Assembly (NCBI GenBank): GCA_050485425.1
Contig: JBJHBJ010000005.1
Location: 1-64,000, forward strand
DNA from: LSCE01 sp050485425
Lineage (GTDB): Bacteria; Pseudomonadota; Gammaproteobacteria; Nitrococcales; Aquisalimonadaceae
Direction: 5' to 3'
Length of the DNA stretch: 64,000 bases
Position 1 is the first letter of the stretch. Each line of letters starts with the position of its first letter. The notes under the pieces are model-generated. The model was given only the letters and a program-made list of their open reading frames with translations. It had not been told where the DNA came from and did not search any database. A program made the position numbers and the translations under genes. Positions 7,085-16,307 of the stretch are shown one piece after another.

Positions 7085-9475
7085 CTACTCCGGTACCAGT
7101 ACCGCGTTGTTTGCCGCCGCCCCCGACACCGCATTCCGGCCGAACAACCAGGTTTCCGGCTCGCCGGCCAGCCAGGCCTGCAGTTGATCCCGGAAATGCG
7201 GATGGAACTGCCTGGCCACCACGCCGCCGGCCAGGTTGGCGCGCAAGCGCTCCGGTTCGGCGAAGTCTACCAGCAGCCGCAAGGAATCGTGCAGGCGTGC
7301 CTCGAACGGTAACCCCTGCGCATAGGCGGCGCGCAACAGCGTCTCGCCCGAACCACCGTAGGGGTGACTGCCACCGCCAAGCCAGTCACGACCCGGTCCG
7401 TCCGGGCGCAATGGGCTGATGAAGGTGATGCGGTGCGCCTCCCCCCAGCGCCACGCGCCGGGATCCGGACCGTATTCGCTGCTCAACCGCTCCAGGACGA
7501 CAGCCACCGCCTCTTCCTCCAGCCTCGGTTGCGGCGGACCTGCCTGTCCATGCCACTGGTCCAGTTCGTTGTCGAGCAGCAACTGATCGAAACGCTCCTG
7601 CCAGAGGTAGGGAATGGCAAGGTACGCCCGGGCGAGCTCATCTCCCAGCACCGGCGCATATGCCTGAAGGGCCAGCTCCCGGTACAGGGCCTGATAGATC
7701 AACGGAGCAGCCTGATCCGCGGCATCGTGCAGATCCCACGCCGCCAGCAGGTCGCGTGCGTCCGCGAGCCCGGACAGGCCGGGCCGGCTGCTCAGCAACC
7801 GGTCCATCACTTCCACCATTCGCCCGCGGATGCGTGCCGCCTGCAGGTTGCGCGTGTCCTGCATATACCCCCAGTGATCATCCCAGGCATGCGCTTCCTG
7901 CTGGTCCAGCAGGCTGGCAATGCGGCGATGCCGGTAGGCGGGCGCGAACGAGAAGGAATAATAGGCTTCCAGGCCCGCCGGGCGGTTGTCATGGTTGGCG
8001 GCAGCGATCCAGCCACGCTGTGGGTTTCTCTCGGCAGGCATGGACCCGGCGGGTAGCCATCCGAGCCAGTCGTCCTCCCCGGTCACCGGCTTCGGGAAGA
8101 CACCCTGATTGTCGGCCCGGACCGGCACGCGCCCGGTGGCGCGGAAACCGATGTCGCCGGCAGCGGTGGCGTAGACAATATTGAACAGAAAGATGTCGAT
8201 GCGGCTTGCGGCTTCATCCAGCGCATCCGCCGAGTCCGCCTGCCAGAGGACATGGAAACCGGGTTCCCGTTCCCAGGCGTCGGCATCGGCGGCGGCCCAG
8301 CGCAGACTGAGCACCCGCTCCCCGGCCCGGCCGCGACGGTTGTCGCTGATCACCGGCCCGCGCCGGGTCTCGCGCACCACCAACTGCTCCTCGCGATAAC
8401 CTCCGGAGGCCTCTGCGTCCCGCACGCGGATGGTTTCCGTGCGGATACGGAACGGCACCCGCCGTCCTCCTTCCAGATAGGCATCGGGATCATCCGGGGC
8501 CACGTGCTCGATGTAGACGTCCTGCATGTCGCCATAGCTGTTGGTGACACCGAACGCCACATGCTGGTTTCGCCCCACCATCAAGCCCGGAAGGCCCGGA
8601 ATGGCCACGCCCACCGCCTCCACTCCCGGCACGCTCAAGCCCATGGGGTGCCAGACGCCAGGCAGCACCCGGGCATCCAGGTGCGGATCATTGGCAAGTA
8701 CCGCCGCTTCGCCCCGGGAGCGTTCCGGCGCTACCGCCCAGGCATTGCTGCCTACCGCGACCAGACCGGGCACGACGTCTCCGGGGTGATCAGGCAGCAA
8801 CGACTGCATCGGCCCCGGTGCCGAATCTGGCATGCTGAGCTGGACGCCCGGCCGCAGCAGGCGCAGGGCGGCATCATCGCCGAGCCGGTCGCGGATACGC
8901 TGCATAACCAGCTTTTCCGGATAGGTCTGGCTCTGGCTGAAGGAGACGAAATGCGCAACCGCCATCAGATCCTCGGGCGTTACCGCGCGCGCCTCCAGGC
9001 CGACCAGACGCAGTTCCAGCGGATGCTCGTGACGGTAGAGATCGACGTAGGCATTGATGCCGTCGGCATAGGCCTGCAGAGCCCGCCGGGTCTCAGGACC
9101 CAGCTGTTTCGCATGTCTCTCGGCATTGCCCCGCAGGTCCAGCAACCGCATGAGCCGGTCCGACCCCAGTCCGCTATCGCCCATGATTTCCGCCAGCCGT
9201 CCGGCAATCAGCTCCCTGTACAGCGTGAGCTGGAACAAGCGATGCTGGGCCGTCACGAACCCCTGCGCGAGATAAAGGTCGTCGAGATTCCGGGCATACA
9301 GATACGGAATTCCGTTGCTGTCGCGCAGCACCTCGACAGGCTCGCTCAACCCCGGCAGCACCAGCTCCCCGTCGACCTGGTAGAACGTGCGCTGCCACGC
9401 CCACCAGGCGACAGCGGCTCCCGCGGCCAGAACGAGCAGCAACAGAAACAGTGTGAGACGAATGATCAGTTTCAT
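7085..9475 (-). CDS. Penicillin-acylase-family N-terminal nucleophile hydrolase
   Basis: Exported or membrane-anchored amidohydrolase of the penicillin/acyl-homoserine-lactone acylase family, 796 residues. A hydrophobic segment (residues 4-26) serves as signal or anchor. The region DSNGIPYLYARNLDDLYLAQ matches the family alpha-chain start; autocatalytic cleavage is expected before Ser243 in VGSNAWAV, which becomes the beta-chain nucleophile. NDPHLDARVLPGVW follows, as usual. Substrate cannot be read from sequence: beta-lactams, acyl-homoserine lactones or other acyl amides are possible. ATG 9475 is chosen because it places the signal segment at the N-terminus, with GGGA upstream. First gene of the minus-strand set ending with tmcA. 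Confidence 0.92.
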   Translation of the reverse strand: MKLIIRLTLFLLLLVLAAGAAVAWWAWQRTFYQVDGELVLPGLSEPVEVLRDSNGIPYLYARNLDDLYLAQGFVTAQHRLFQLTLYRELIAGRLAEIMGDSGLGSDRLMRLLDLRGNAERHAKQLGPETRRALQAYADGINAYVDLYRHEHPLELRLVGLEARAVTPEDLMAVAHFVSFSQSQTYPEKLVMQRIRDRLGDDAALRLLRPGVQLSMPDSAPGPMQSLLPDHPGDVVPGLVAVGSNAWAVAPERSRGEAAVLANDPHLDARVLPGVWHPMGLSVPGVEAVGVAIPGLPGLMVGRNQHVAFGVTNSYGDMQDVYIEHVAPDDPDAYLEGGRRVPFRIRTETIRVRDAEASGGYREEQLVVRETRRGPVISDNRRGRAGERVLSLRWAAADADAWEREPGFHVLWQADSADALDEAASRIDIFLFNIVYATAAGDIGFRATGRVPVRADNQGVFPKPVTGEDDWLGWLPAGSMPAERNPQRGWIAAANHDNRPAGLEAYYSFSFAPAYRHRRIASLLDQQEAHAWDDHWGYMQDTRNLQAARIRGRMVEVMDRLLSSRPGLSGLADARDLLAAWDLHDAADQAAPLIYQALYRELALQAYAPVLGDELARAYLAIPYLWQERFDQLLLDNELDQWHGQAGPPQPRLEEEAVAVVLERLSSEYGPDPGAWRWGEAHRITFISPLRPDGPGRDWLGGGSHPYGGSGETLLRAAYAQGLPFEARLHDSLRLLVDFAEPERLRANLAGGVVARQFHPHFRDQLQAWLAGEPETWLFGRNAVSGAAANNAVLVPE

Positions 9476-9746
9476 GGATCCCTTCGACCGGACGCGTGCG
9501 AACGCGCCGATATCGCATATCCTTGCCTTGGTATGGAAGAGCCGGGGCGCCCCGTGAGCGCCGGGCCAACCGGCGTTTTCCGCCGACACTACCACGGTTG
9601 CGGGAACCGGTCAGCGTCCGCAGGCGCCGCCATCGGTGCATGGCATTTCCACCTGATGGAAATCGTTTCCGTAATAGATGATTCGCCTGCCCAGTTCCGG
9701 TAGAATGCGGCATCCTTTGAACCTCATCCGGGAGGAGTCAGCAGCC

Positions 9747-11921
9747 ATGACAGAACGCGTTGAGATCGGCGGATTGAAGATCGCCAAACCGCTTTACGAC
9801 CTGGTGGCCAACGAAGTGGCCCCTGGCACCGGTGTGTCCGCAGACCAGGTCTGGGCCGCGCTGGAAACCATCGTCCGCGAGATGGGTCCGCGCAACCGCG
9901 AACTGCTGGAGAAGCGCGACGAGCTGCAGGCCGCGATCGACAAGTATCATCTGGACCGCAAGGGCCAGCCCCATGATCCTGCCGCCTACAAGGCCTTCCT
10001 GGAAGAGATCGGCTATCTGGTGCCGGAAGGCGAGGACTACCAGGTGACCACCGGCAATGTCGACGCCGAGATCGCCGAAATCGCCGGCCCCCAGCTGGTG
10101 GTGCCGGTGATGAACGCGCGCTACGCGCTCAACGCCGCAAATGCCCGCTGGGGCAGCCTGTACGATGCCCTTTACGGCACCGATGTCATCCCCGAAGACA
10201 GCGGACTGGAGAAGGGCTCCAGCTACAACCCGAAGCGCGGTGCCCGCGTGGTGGCGGAAGCGGCCAAGGTGCTGGATAATGCCGCGCCGCTGGCCGAGGG
10301 AAGCCACGCCGATGCCTCGGCCTACGCGGTGGTCGACGGCAGGCTTGTCGTCACCGTCGGCGGCAGACAGGTAGGACTGAGGAACACCTCGCAGTTCGCA
10401 GGCTATAACGGCGACCCCGCTGCACCCAGTGCCGTGCTGCTGCGCAAGAACAACCTGCATCTGGAAATCCAGATCGACAGGCAGGACACCATCGGCAAGG
10501 ATCACGCGGCCGGCGTGAAGGATGTGCTGATGGAGTCCGCGGTGACCGCGATCCAGGACTGCGAGGATTCGGTGGCAGCGGTGGATGCGGACGACAAGGT
10601 CGTCGTCTACCGCAACTGGCTCGGCCTGATGAAGGGCGATCTGGAAGAGACCGTGGCCAAGGGCGGCAAGAGCTTCACCCGCCGCCTGAACCCCGACCGT
10701 GACTACGTGAAGCCGGACGGCGGCACACTCAGCCTGCACGGGCGCGCGCTGATGCTGGTGCGCAACGTCGGTCACCTGATGACCAACCCGGCCGTGCTCG
10801 ATGCCAACGGCAACGAAGTACCGGAAGGCATGCTGGACGCCGTGATCACATCGCTGTGCGCCGTGCATGACCTGAAAGGCACCGGCAAGCTGCGCAACTC
10901 CCGCGCCGGCAGCGTCTACATCGTCAAGCCGAAGATGCACGGGCCGGACGAAGTCGCCTTTGCCTGCGAACTCTTCGATCGTGTGGAAGATGCCCTGGGG
11001 CTGGCCCGCAACACCCTGAAGATCGGCGTGATGGACGAGGAACGCCGGACCACCGTGAATCTCAAGGCTTGTCTTCGGGTGGCGCGCGAGCGCCTGATCT
11101 TCATCAATACCGGTTTTCTCGACCGCACCGGCGACGAGATCCACACCTCCATGGAACTCGGTCCGTTCAAGCGCAAGGACGCCATCAAGGGTGAGCCCTG
11201 GATCGCCGCCTACGAGAACTGGAACGTCGACATCGGCCTGGAGTGCGGCCTGCGTGGCCATGCCCAGATCGGCAAGGGCATGTGGCCCAAGCCGGACATG
11301 ATGCGCGAGATGCTCGATACCAAGATCGGCCATCCGAAGGCTGGTGCCAACACCGCCTGGGTCCCCTCCCCCACGGCCGCCACGCTGCACGCGTTGCACT
11401 ACCACCAGGTGGACGTGCAGGCCGTACAGGAGGAGTTGAGCAAGCGGCAACGCGCCAGTCTGGACGACATCCTGACCATTCCGGTAGACACCAGCGCCGA
11501 CTGGTCCGCGGACGAGATCCAGAAGGAACTGGACAACAACGCCCAGGGCATTCTCGGCTACGTGGTCCGTTGGATCGACCAGGGTGTTGGGTGCTCCAAG
11601 GTGCCGGACATCAACGATGTGGGCCTGATGGAAGACCGGGCGACCCTGCGCATTTCCAGCCAGCACATCGCCAACTGGCTGCATCACGGCATCGTCACCG
11701 AGACACAGGTCACCGAGACCATGAAGCGTATGGCGGAAGTGGTGGACCGGCAGAACGCCGGTGACCCGGCCTATCGCAACATGGCGCCGAACTTCGATGA
11801 AAGCGTGGCCTTCCAGGCTGCCTGCGATCTGGTGTTCAAGGGACGCGAGCAGCCGAACGGCTACACCGAGCCGGTCCTGCACCGGCGCCGTCAGGAGGCC
11901 AAGGCCAGGCACGGCGGCTGA
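9747..11921 (+). CDS. glcB: Malate synthase G
   Basis: Condenses glyoxylate and acetyl-CoA to malate in the glyoxylate bypass or glycolate utilisation. The 724-residue length is that of the G isoform (isoform A is near 530). Family features seen: N-terminal MTERVEIGGLKI, NARYALNAANARWGSLYDAL, the inserted domain beginning AEGSHADASAYAV, QDCEDSVAAVDADDKV, and GMWPKPDMMREML near the active site. GGGAGGAG at 9730-9737 supports ATG 9747. The gene appears monocistronic: a divergent gene lies upstream and a strong terminator directly downstream. Glyoxylate bypass use would fit the fatty-acid oxidation genes at 49-58 kb; isocitrate lyase is not in the window. Confidence 0.97.
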   Translation: MTERVEIGGLKIAKPLYDLVANEVAPGTGVSADQVWAALETIVREMGPRNRELLEKRDELQAAIDKYHLDRKGQPHDPAAYKAFLEEIGYLVPEGEDYQVTTGNVDAEIAEIAGPQLVVPVMNARYALNAANARWGSLYDALYGTDVIPEDSGLEKGSSYNPKRGARVVAEAAKVLDNAAPLAEGSHADASAYAVVDGRLVVTVGGRQVGLRNTSQFAGYNGDPAAPSAVLLRKNNLHLEIQIDRQDTIGKDHAAGVKDVLMESAVTAIQDCEDSVAAVDADDKVVVYRNWLGLMKGDLEETVAKGGKSFTRRLNPDRDYVKPDGGTLSLHGRALMLVRNVGHLMTNPAVLDANGNEVPEGMLDAVITSLCAVHDLKGTGKLRNSRAGSVYIVKPKMHGPDEVAFACELFDRVEDALGLARNTLKIGVMDEERRTTVNLKACLRVARERLIFINTGFLDRTGDEIHTSMELGPFKRKDAIKGEPWIAAYENWNVDIGLECGLRGHAQIGKGMWPKPDMMREMLDTKIGHPKAGANTAWVPSPTAATLHALHYHQVDVQAVQEELSKRQRASLDDILTIPVDTSADWSADEIQKELDNNAQGILGYVVRWIDQGVGCSKVPDINDVGLMEDRATLRISSQHIANWLHHGIVTETQVTETMKRMAEVVDRQNAGDPAYRNMAPNFDESVAFQAACDLVFKGREQPNGYTEPVLHRRRQEAKARHGG

Positions 11922-11933
11922 CCGGCTTCTTCG

Positions 11934-11962
11934 AATACCCCGCTTCGGCGGGGTATTTTTTT
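11934..11962 (+). terminator. Rho-independent terminator of glcB
   Basis: AATACCCCGC at 11934-11943, loop TTCG, GCGGGGTATT at 11948-11957, then more T residues to 11962. A perfect 10-bp stem with a UUCG tetraloop and T tract, 12 bases after the glcB stop. Confidence 0.95.
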
Positions 11963-11971
11963 GCTCCGGGG

Positions 11972-12913
11972 TCAGGCGGTTTCGATGACCGCCTCGCCAT
12001 CCCCGGCCTTGGGGGCCGCCCAGCGCTCGTCGGCGGTAAACATCGCGTCCACCACAGCGTTGCCATGCACACCGCGCACCGCACGGTCCAGGCGAACCCG
12101 CACCGCGTCCAGTTCGGCCAGGCCGCCGATTCTGAAGTCCGTCGGAAGGACAACGTGAATGGCCACGTAAAGGGTTCGGCCAGGCCGCACCATCCGCACG
12201 TAGAGCTTATCCACCGGCAGGGGCTCAAGCGCCTGCTCGATGGCCTGTCTCACGGGGTTCGTGATCGCCGGCGGCGGCGCCCGGTTCAGCAGTTCCATGA
12301 TCGCCCGGCTGGCCAGGCGGATCGGCACCCCCAGGAAGATCAGGACCACCCCTGCCACGAGCAGGGGATCCACGTAGGGGGCGACTGCCTCCCAGCCCAG
12401 CCGGTGCGCCAGCGGAACCATGCAGAATGCCACGAACACGGTGGCGGAAATCACGCTGTTCAGCAGCCAGTTCTCAACGTCGGCATCCACCAGCGGGCTG
12501 CTGACCGCACGTTGCTGCCGACGTAGCCACCAGGCGGTCAGCGAGCAGACGATGGTGGCGAACGCCGCATAGAGAATGGCCAGTCCGGCCACCACGTCCC
12601 GGCCGCCGGTGAACAGGGCCACCAGCGAATCCACCAGTGCCACGGCGGAAATGCCGAAGATCAGCAGGCCCTTGCCCGCATTCACCAGTGACTCGAAATA
12701 GGCATGGCCGAAGGGGTATTCGGCACTGTCCGGCCGGATGGCCAGGCGCGCGACCCGCAGGGTGACGAGGGCCACGGCGAAATAGGTGAGATTGAAGAGC
12801 CCGTCCAGCAGAATGGCTCCGGACCCCGTCAGCAGGGCGAAACTGACGCCGACAAAACCCATCAATAGGGCAACAGCCGCGGACAGCAGCAAAGCCCGGT
12901 TTTCCCTGGTCAT
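11972..12913 (-). CDS. Cation diffusion facilitator (CDF) family transporter
   Basis: Inner-membrane cation efflux protein of 313 residues with about six membrane segments in the first 200 residues and a cytoplasmic C-terminal domain. CDF features include LLDGLFNLTYF in segment 2, YPFGHAYFESLVN, and NWLLNSVISATV in segment 5. At both places where well-studied CDF members such as YiiP carry a second Asp of a metal-binding pair, Asn appears (DGLFN, NWLLN), so metal choice, or whether a divalent metal is moved at all, is uncertain. ATG 12913 is preferred to an upstream TTG at 12922. Alone on the minus strand, convergent with glcB. Confidence 0.85.
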   Translation of the reverse strand: MTRENRALLLSAAVALLMGFVGVSFALLTGSGAILLDGLFNLTYFAVALVTLRVARLAIRPDSAEYPFGHAYFESLVNAGKGLLIFGISAVALVDSLVALFTGGRDVVAGLAILYAAFATIVCSLTAWWLRRQQRAVSSPLVDADVENWLLNSVISATVFVAFCMVPLAHRLGWEAVAPYVDPLLVAGVVLIFLGVPIRLASRAIMELLNRAPPPAITNPVRQAIEQALEPLPVDKLYVRMVRPGRTLYVAIHVVLPTDFRIGGLAELDAVRVRLDRAVRGVHGNAVVDAMFTADERWAAPKAGDGEAVIETA

Positions 12914-12991
12914 CGAACGCAAAGACTCCGAAAGCAGGCCCCGTCAGCCCGGCACCTGCCTGGTGAGATGATCGCAGCCCGGTGCCGCCGC

Positions 12992-13774
12992 TCAGGCGCG
13001 GCCGGGTTCAAGCGAGGTATCGAGCTTCCTGCCCCAACGACGATCGTAGAACGGTTGCACGCGGTCTCGCATGTGCCGGGCCAGACGCTGCTCGCGCATC
13101 TGCAGGAAATCCGCCTGCACGACGGACTCCTCCAGTTGATCGACCACGAACGCCGCTTCCTTCAGCGCCCCGGCGTAACCGCCCGGCTCGCATTCCAGAC
13201 CGATGACGAGACGCGGATCCTCCCGCTTGTCCGGGTCGAGTGTCTGGGCCAGATACGCGGTGCGGACGTCGCTCATGCCGGCAAACAGCGTGGTCAGGGC
13301 ACTAACCAGTTCCGCCGGATACTGCTTCGGCGCGGAAACGATGATGTCCCGCCCGGTTGCCAGGATGTGCTCACCTGCTACCGGCGCCAGCGGCAACTGG
13401 CGCGTCAACAGGCTGTGCACCTCCTCGGGAGTGAAGCTCTGGCCATGCTCGGACCGGGGATTCAGATAGAGCGCCATGCTGCCGACCAGACCGAACAGTT
13501 CCCGACCCGAGAGACCCAGCACCTGTTCCTCGTCCTCGATGGACTCCCGCAGCACTTCCAGTGAGGTAAAGAAGGGAATCACGGCCTGGCCGTCCGGCGT
13601 CTCCCACTGCTGCAAAGCCACCCGTTGCTCGCCTTCGGTGGACGCCCCCTGGCCAGAGCCGATCACGTAGACCCGGGATTCAAGCAGAACCCGGTAGAAT
13701 GCCGGCCGGTGGCCCGGATCGCTGTGTGACAACCGCAGCAAGGTCTCCAGGCGGTTATGATCTTCATGCATCAT
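12992..13774 (-). CDS. SseB-family protein
   Basis: A 260-residue protein resembling E. coli SseB (enhanced serine sensitivity) with the N-terminal domain (PAFYRVLLESRVYVIG, then AVIPFFTSLEVLRESI) and the C-terminal domain (YPAELVSALTTLFAGMSDV, then IGLECEPGG). SseB overexpression alters serine tolerance in E. coli but the molecular function is not well known. GGGAGGA six bases before ATG 13774 sets the start; two further in-frame ATGs lie 3 and 7 bases on. Neighbours do not suggest a pathway. Confidence 0.85.
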   Translation of the reverse strand: MMHEDHNRLETLLRLSHSDPGHRPAFYRVLLESRVYVIGSGQGASTEGEQRVALQQWETPDGQAVIPFFTSLEVLRESIEDEEQVLGLSGRELFGLVGSMALYLNPRSEHGQSFTPEEVHSLLTRQLPLAPVAGEHILATGRDIIVSAPKQYPAELVSALTTLFAGMSDVRTAYLAQTLDPDKREDPRLVIGLECEPGGYAGALKEAAFVVDQLEESVVQADFLQMREQRLARHMRDRVQPFYDRRWGRKLDTSLEPGRA

Positions 13775-13860
13775 GCCGCGTCCTCCCTGCAACACTCACC
13801 CTGTCTACAGTATGCCTGTCGCGCAGGACTGGATGCCAGTCCCTCCCACTCATCCCGGGA

Positions 13861-14451
13861 TCAATTCCTCGGGCGGGCCAGCTTCAGGACCCAGTAATGG
13901 CGGTACCGGGAATCCGGGTTCTCGGCTACGGCCAGGCCGATCTCGACCAACTCCGCGTTCATGATGTTGGCGCAATGGCCCGGGCTGTCAATCCAGCCCC
14001 GCACCACCGCATCCACGCTGCGCTGACCGGCCGCCACGTTTTCCGCCCATCCTCCCCAGCGATAACCGGCATTGGTGATGCGGTCGCCGGGGCCCAGCCC
14101 GTCCGTACCCTGGTGACTCATGATCCCGTGCCGCGCCATGTCCGCGGCATGACCGGCCGCCGCGTCGCCCAGGCGTCCGTCCCAGGAAACCCGTGGGGCA
14201 GCCGGCAGGACCGGGCCACCGCCCTCACAGCGGCGCGCCTCTCCACGGTAGGTATTGATCGCGTTCACTGCTTCGCGGATGAATGCCTGGTCCGGCGCGG
14301 GCACGGTGACACCGGTATCCGGCTCCGCCCGTTCAGGGTGGCGCTCGGAACCGCCCGAGGACCCGGCGGAGATACAGCCGGAGAGCAGCGCCGCCGACAG
14401 CAGCATCATCCAGGCAGGCACAGCCGGATCTCGAACGGCTCCCGCAATCAT
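13861..14451 (-). CDS. CAP/SCP-domain lipoprotein
   Basis: A 196-residue exported protein with a lipobox (SAALLSGC), so probably anchored in the periplasm, and a CAP (cysteine-rich secretory/PR-1-like) domain: FIREAVNAINTYRGEARRC, LGDAAAGHAADMARHGIMSH, WAENVAAGQRSVDAVVRGWI, DSPGHCANIMN and HYWVLKLA. The His and Glu of the CAP pocket (HAADMARHG, GWAEN) are present. Bacterial CAP proteins have varied or unknown roles. The start could be ATG 14451 or the later ATG pair just before the hydrophobic segment (MMLLSAALL). It starts three bases after the permease gene ends and is probably cotranscribed with it. Confidence 0.88.
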   Translation of the reverse strand: MIAGAVRDPAVPAWMMLLSAALLSGCISAGSSGGSERHPERAEPDTGVTVPAPDQAFIREAVNAINTYRGEARRCEGGGPVLPAAPRVSWDGRLGDAAAGHAADMARHGIMSHQGTDGLGPGDRITNAGYRWGGWAENVAAGQRSVDAVVRGWIDSPGHCANIMNAELVEIGLAVAENPDSRYRHYWVLKLARPRN

Positions 14452-14453
14452 GA

Positions 14454-15707
14454 TCAGGCGTCCTCCTCCCGCCGCCACTCGCCTCCGCCGGGCAGGACCA
14501 GGTTCAGGACGATGGCGGCGATGGCGCAAAGCGCGATTCCTTCCAGCCCGACCGTCCCGGTGCCGAACACCATGCCGCCAATGCCGAACACCAGCGTTAC
14601 CGACAGTATGACCAGATTGCGCGCCTCAGACAGGTCCACCTGATGCCGCACGAGGACGTTCAGCCCCACCACCGCAATGGAACCGAACAGCAGGCAGAGG
14701 ATTCCCCCCATCACCGGCGTCGGAATGGCCAGCAGCACGGCGCCGAACTTGCCGACAAAGGCCAGCACGATGGCAACGGCTGCCGCCCAGAGCATGGTGC
14801 GGGGATTGAAGTTGCGGGTGAGCATCACCGCTCCCGTCACCTCGGAATACGTCGTGTTCGGCGGGCCGCCGAGCGTAGCCGCCGCGGAGGTTGCCAGGCC
14901 GTCGCCGAGCAGGGTCCGGTGCAGACCCGGCCGACGGATGTAATTCTGGCGGGTGACATTCCCGATGGCGAGCACATCGCCCACATGCTCGATCGCCGGG
15001 GCGATGGCAACCGGCAGCAGGAACAGAATGGCGCCCCAGTGGAATTCCGGCGCCGTGAAGGCCGGCAGCGCGATCCAGGCCGCTTCCGCGACCGGCGAGA
15101 AATCGACCACACCAAAAGCCAGCGACACCAGAAATCCGATCGTCACGCCGAACAGGATTGGCACCAGCCGAAAGATGCCCTTCCCCAAAACCGCCACGAT
15201 CACCGTGACCAGCAGCGATACCATGGCAATGGTGATTGCCGTGCCGTAGGGCACCAGCTCCGCGGCACCGTCTCCGGTGCGGCCCATTGCCATGTTCACT
15301 GCCACCGGCGCCAGGGACAGGCCGATGACCATGATGACCGGCGCGATAACCACCGGCGGCAGCAGGCGATCGATGAAGCCCGTGCCTTTCAGCTTGACCA
15401 GCCCGGACAGGGCGATGTACACCAGCCCCGCCGCCATCAGCCCACCCATGGTGGCCGGAATGCCGAAGGCCGTCGTGGACGCCATGATGGGCGCGATGAA
15501 GGCAAACGATGAAGCGAGAAAAATGGGGATCTGCCGGCCGGTCACCAGATGGAAGATCAGCGTGCCGATCCCGGCCGTGAACAACGCCACGCTCGGATCC
15601 AGGCCGGTAATCAACGGCATCAGCACCAGGGCGCCGAAAGCCACCAGCAGCATCTGGGAACCGGTGAGAGCCTCACGCCACAACGGTTCTTGCGAGGAAT
15701 TCCGCAT
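14454..15707 (-). CDS. uraA: NCS2 family uracil/xanthine permease, UraA-like
   Basis: Inner-membrane nucleobase:H+ symporter of 417 residues with about 14 membrane segments. Family landmarks are FLASSFAFIAPI (segment 3), IAPAIEHVGDVLAIG (segment 8 Glu region), GGPPNTTYSEVTGAV (segment 10 signature), and IPTPVMGGILCLLFG. The Glu residues of SEVTG and AIEHVGD correspond to base-binding residues in UraA. AAGGAACAAGG just upstream of ATG 15707 serves as ribosome binding site. Uracil specificity is by similarity; xanthine or other bases are possible. Confidence 0.9.
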   Translation of the reverse strand: MRNSSQEPLWREALTGSQMLLVAFGALVLMPLITGLDPSVALFTAGIGTLIFHLVTGRQIPIFLASSFAFIAPIMASTTAFGIPATMGGLMAAGLVYIALSGLVKLKGTGFIDRLLPPVVIAPVIMVIGLSLAPVAVNMAMGRTGDGAAELVPYGTAITIAMVSLLVTVIVAVLGKGIFRLVPILFGVTIGFLVSLAFGVVDFSPVAEAAWIALPAFTAPEFHWGAILFLLPVAIAPAIEHVGDVLAIGNVTRQNYIRRPGLHRTLLGDGLATSAAATLGGPPNTTYSEVTGAVMLTRNFNPRTMLWAAAVAIVLAFVGKFGAVLLAIPTPVMGGILCLLFGSIAVVGLNVLVRHQVDLSEARNLVILSVTLVFGIGGMVFGTGTVGLEGIALCAIAAIVLNLVLPGGGEWRREEDA

Positions 15708-16015
15708 CTGCCTTGTTCCTTGTTATGGTCGGTTGTGGAAGCATCCGGGCAGCGGAAGCGAAGCCGAGCGATGAGCCGCCCCCCGATTGGTGGAAAACCT
15801 TAGGCGGGATCACTCAGCCCTGTCCAGCCCGGAAGCCGGGATGGGCCAAAATAATGTTGGCAATTGCCCGAATCGCGAGCTAAAGTAGACAACTGCAGTG
15901 TTCCTCCTGTAGTCACCCGGCAGTACCGACGCTTTATCGCAGTCACTCCCGAGTAAGTTCTTCAGGTTACCTGCACACATCCTGAAACAGTCATTTATTG
16001 CTTAGGAGCAGATTC
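15708..16015. other. Divergent promoter region between uraA-like and csp genes
   Basis: About 308 bases without a gene. Contains a small CCCGG-AAG-CCGGG hairpin near 15827-15839, the 15857-15886 promoter-like element and the csp leader ending in TTAGGAGC at 16002-16009. Confidence 0.6.
15857..15886 (+). promoter_or_regulatory. Candidate sigma-70 promoter for the cold-shock gene
   Basis: TTGGCA at 15857-15862 and TAAAGT at 15881-15886, 18 bases apart. Transcription from about 15893 would give a leader of about 120 bases, similar in style to cspA-type mRNAs with a long structured leader. By-eye assignment only. Confidence 0.5.
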
Positions 16016-16219
16016 ATGCTGACTGGTACTGTTAAGTGGTTCGACGACGCCAAGGGCTATGGTTTCATTTCCCCGGAAGACGGCAGCAAGGACGTTTTCG
16101 TCCATCACTCCGCCATCCAGGGCGCCGGTTTCAAGAGCCTGGCCGAAGGCCAGCGCGTTGAGTTTGAAACCCAGAACACCCCGAAGGGTCTGGCTGCGGC
16201 CAACGTGACCCCGCTGTAA
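16016..16219 (+). CDS. CspA-family cold-shock protein
   Basis: A 67-residue single cold-shock domain that binds single-stranded RNA and DNA. Both nucleic-acid motifs are intact: RNP1-type KGYGFISPE and RNP2-type DVFVHHSAI, plus the N-terminal GTVKWFDDAKG. ATG 16016 follows TTAGGAGC by six bases. The gene stands alone between a promoter-like element and a very strong terminator, with a long leader, as for many csp genes whose mRNA folding senses temperature. Whether this copy is cold-induced or constitutive cannot be told. Confidence 0.96.
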   Translation: MLTGTVKWFDDAKGYGFISPEDGSKDVFVHHSAIQGAGFKSLAEGQRVEFETQNTPKGLAAANVTPL

Positions 16220-16240
16220 GGCGAACGCCTCACGGTTGGG

Positions 16241-16270
16241 AAAAAACCCCGCCCTTGGGCGGGGTTTTTT
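16241..16270. terminator. Perfect bidirectional terminator after csp
   Basis: AAAAAACCCCGCCC at 16241-16254 is followed by TT and then by its exact reverse complement ending in TTTTTT at 16270. It can act on both strands. Confidence 0.95.
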
Positions 16271-16307
16271 ATTGCCTGTATCCTGGGAAGGCTGACGCTC
16301 CCGAAGG

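Noticed and set aside
9738..11912. Long minus-strand open frame antisense to malate synthase G
   Set aside because: It mirrors a highly conserved gene on the other strand and its translation shows no domain; high G+C lengthens antisense open frames.
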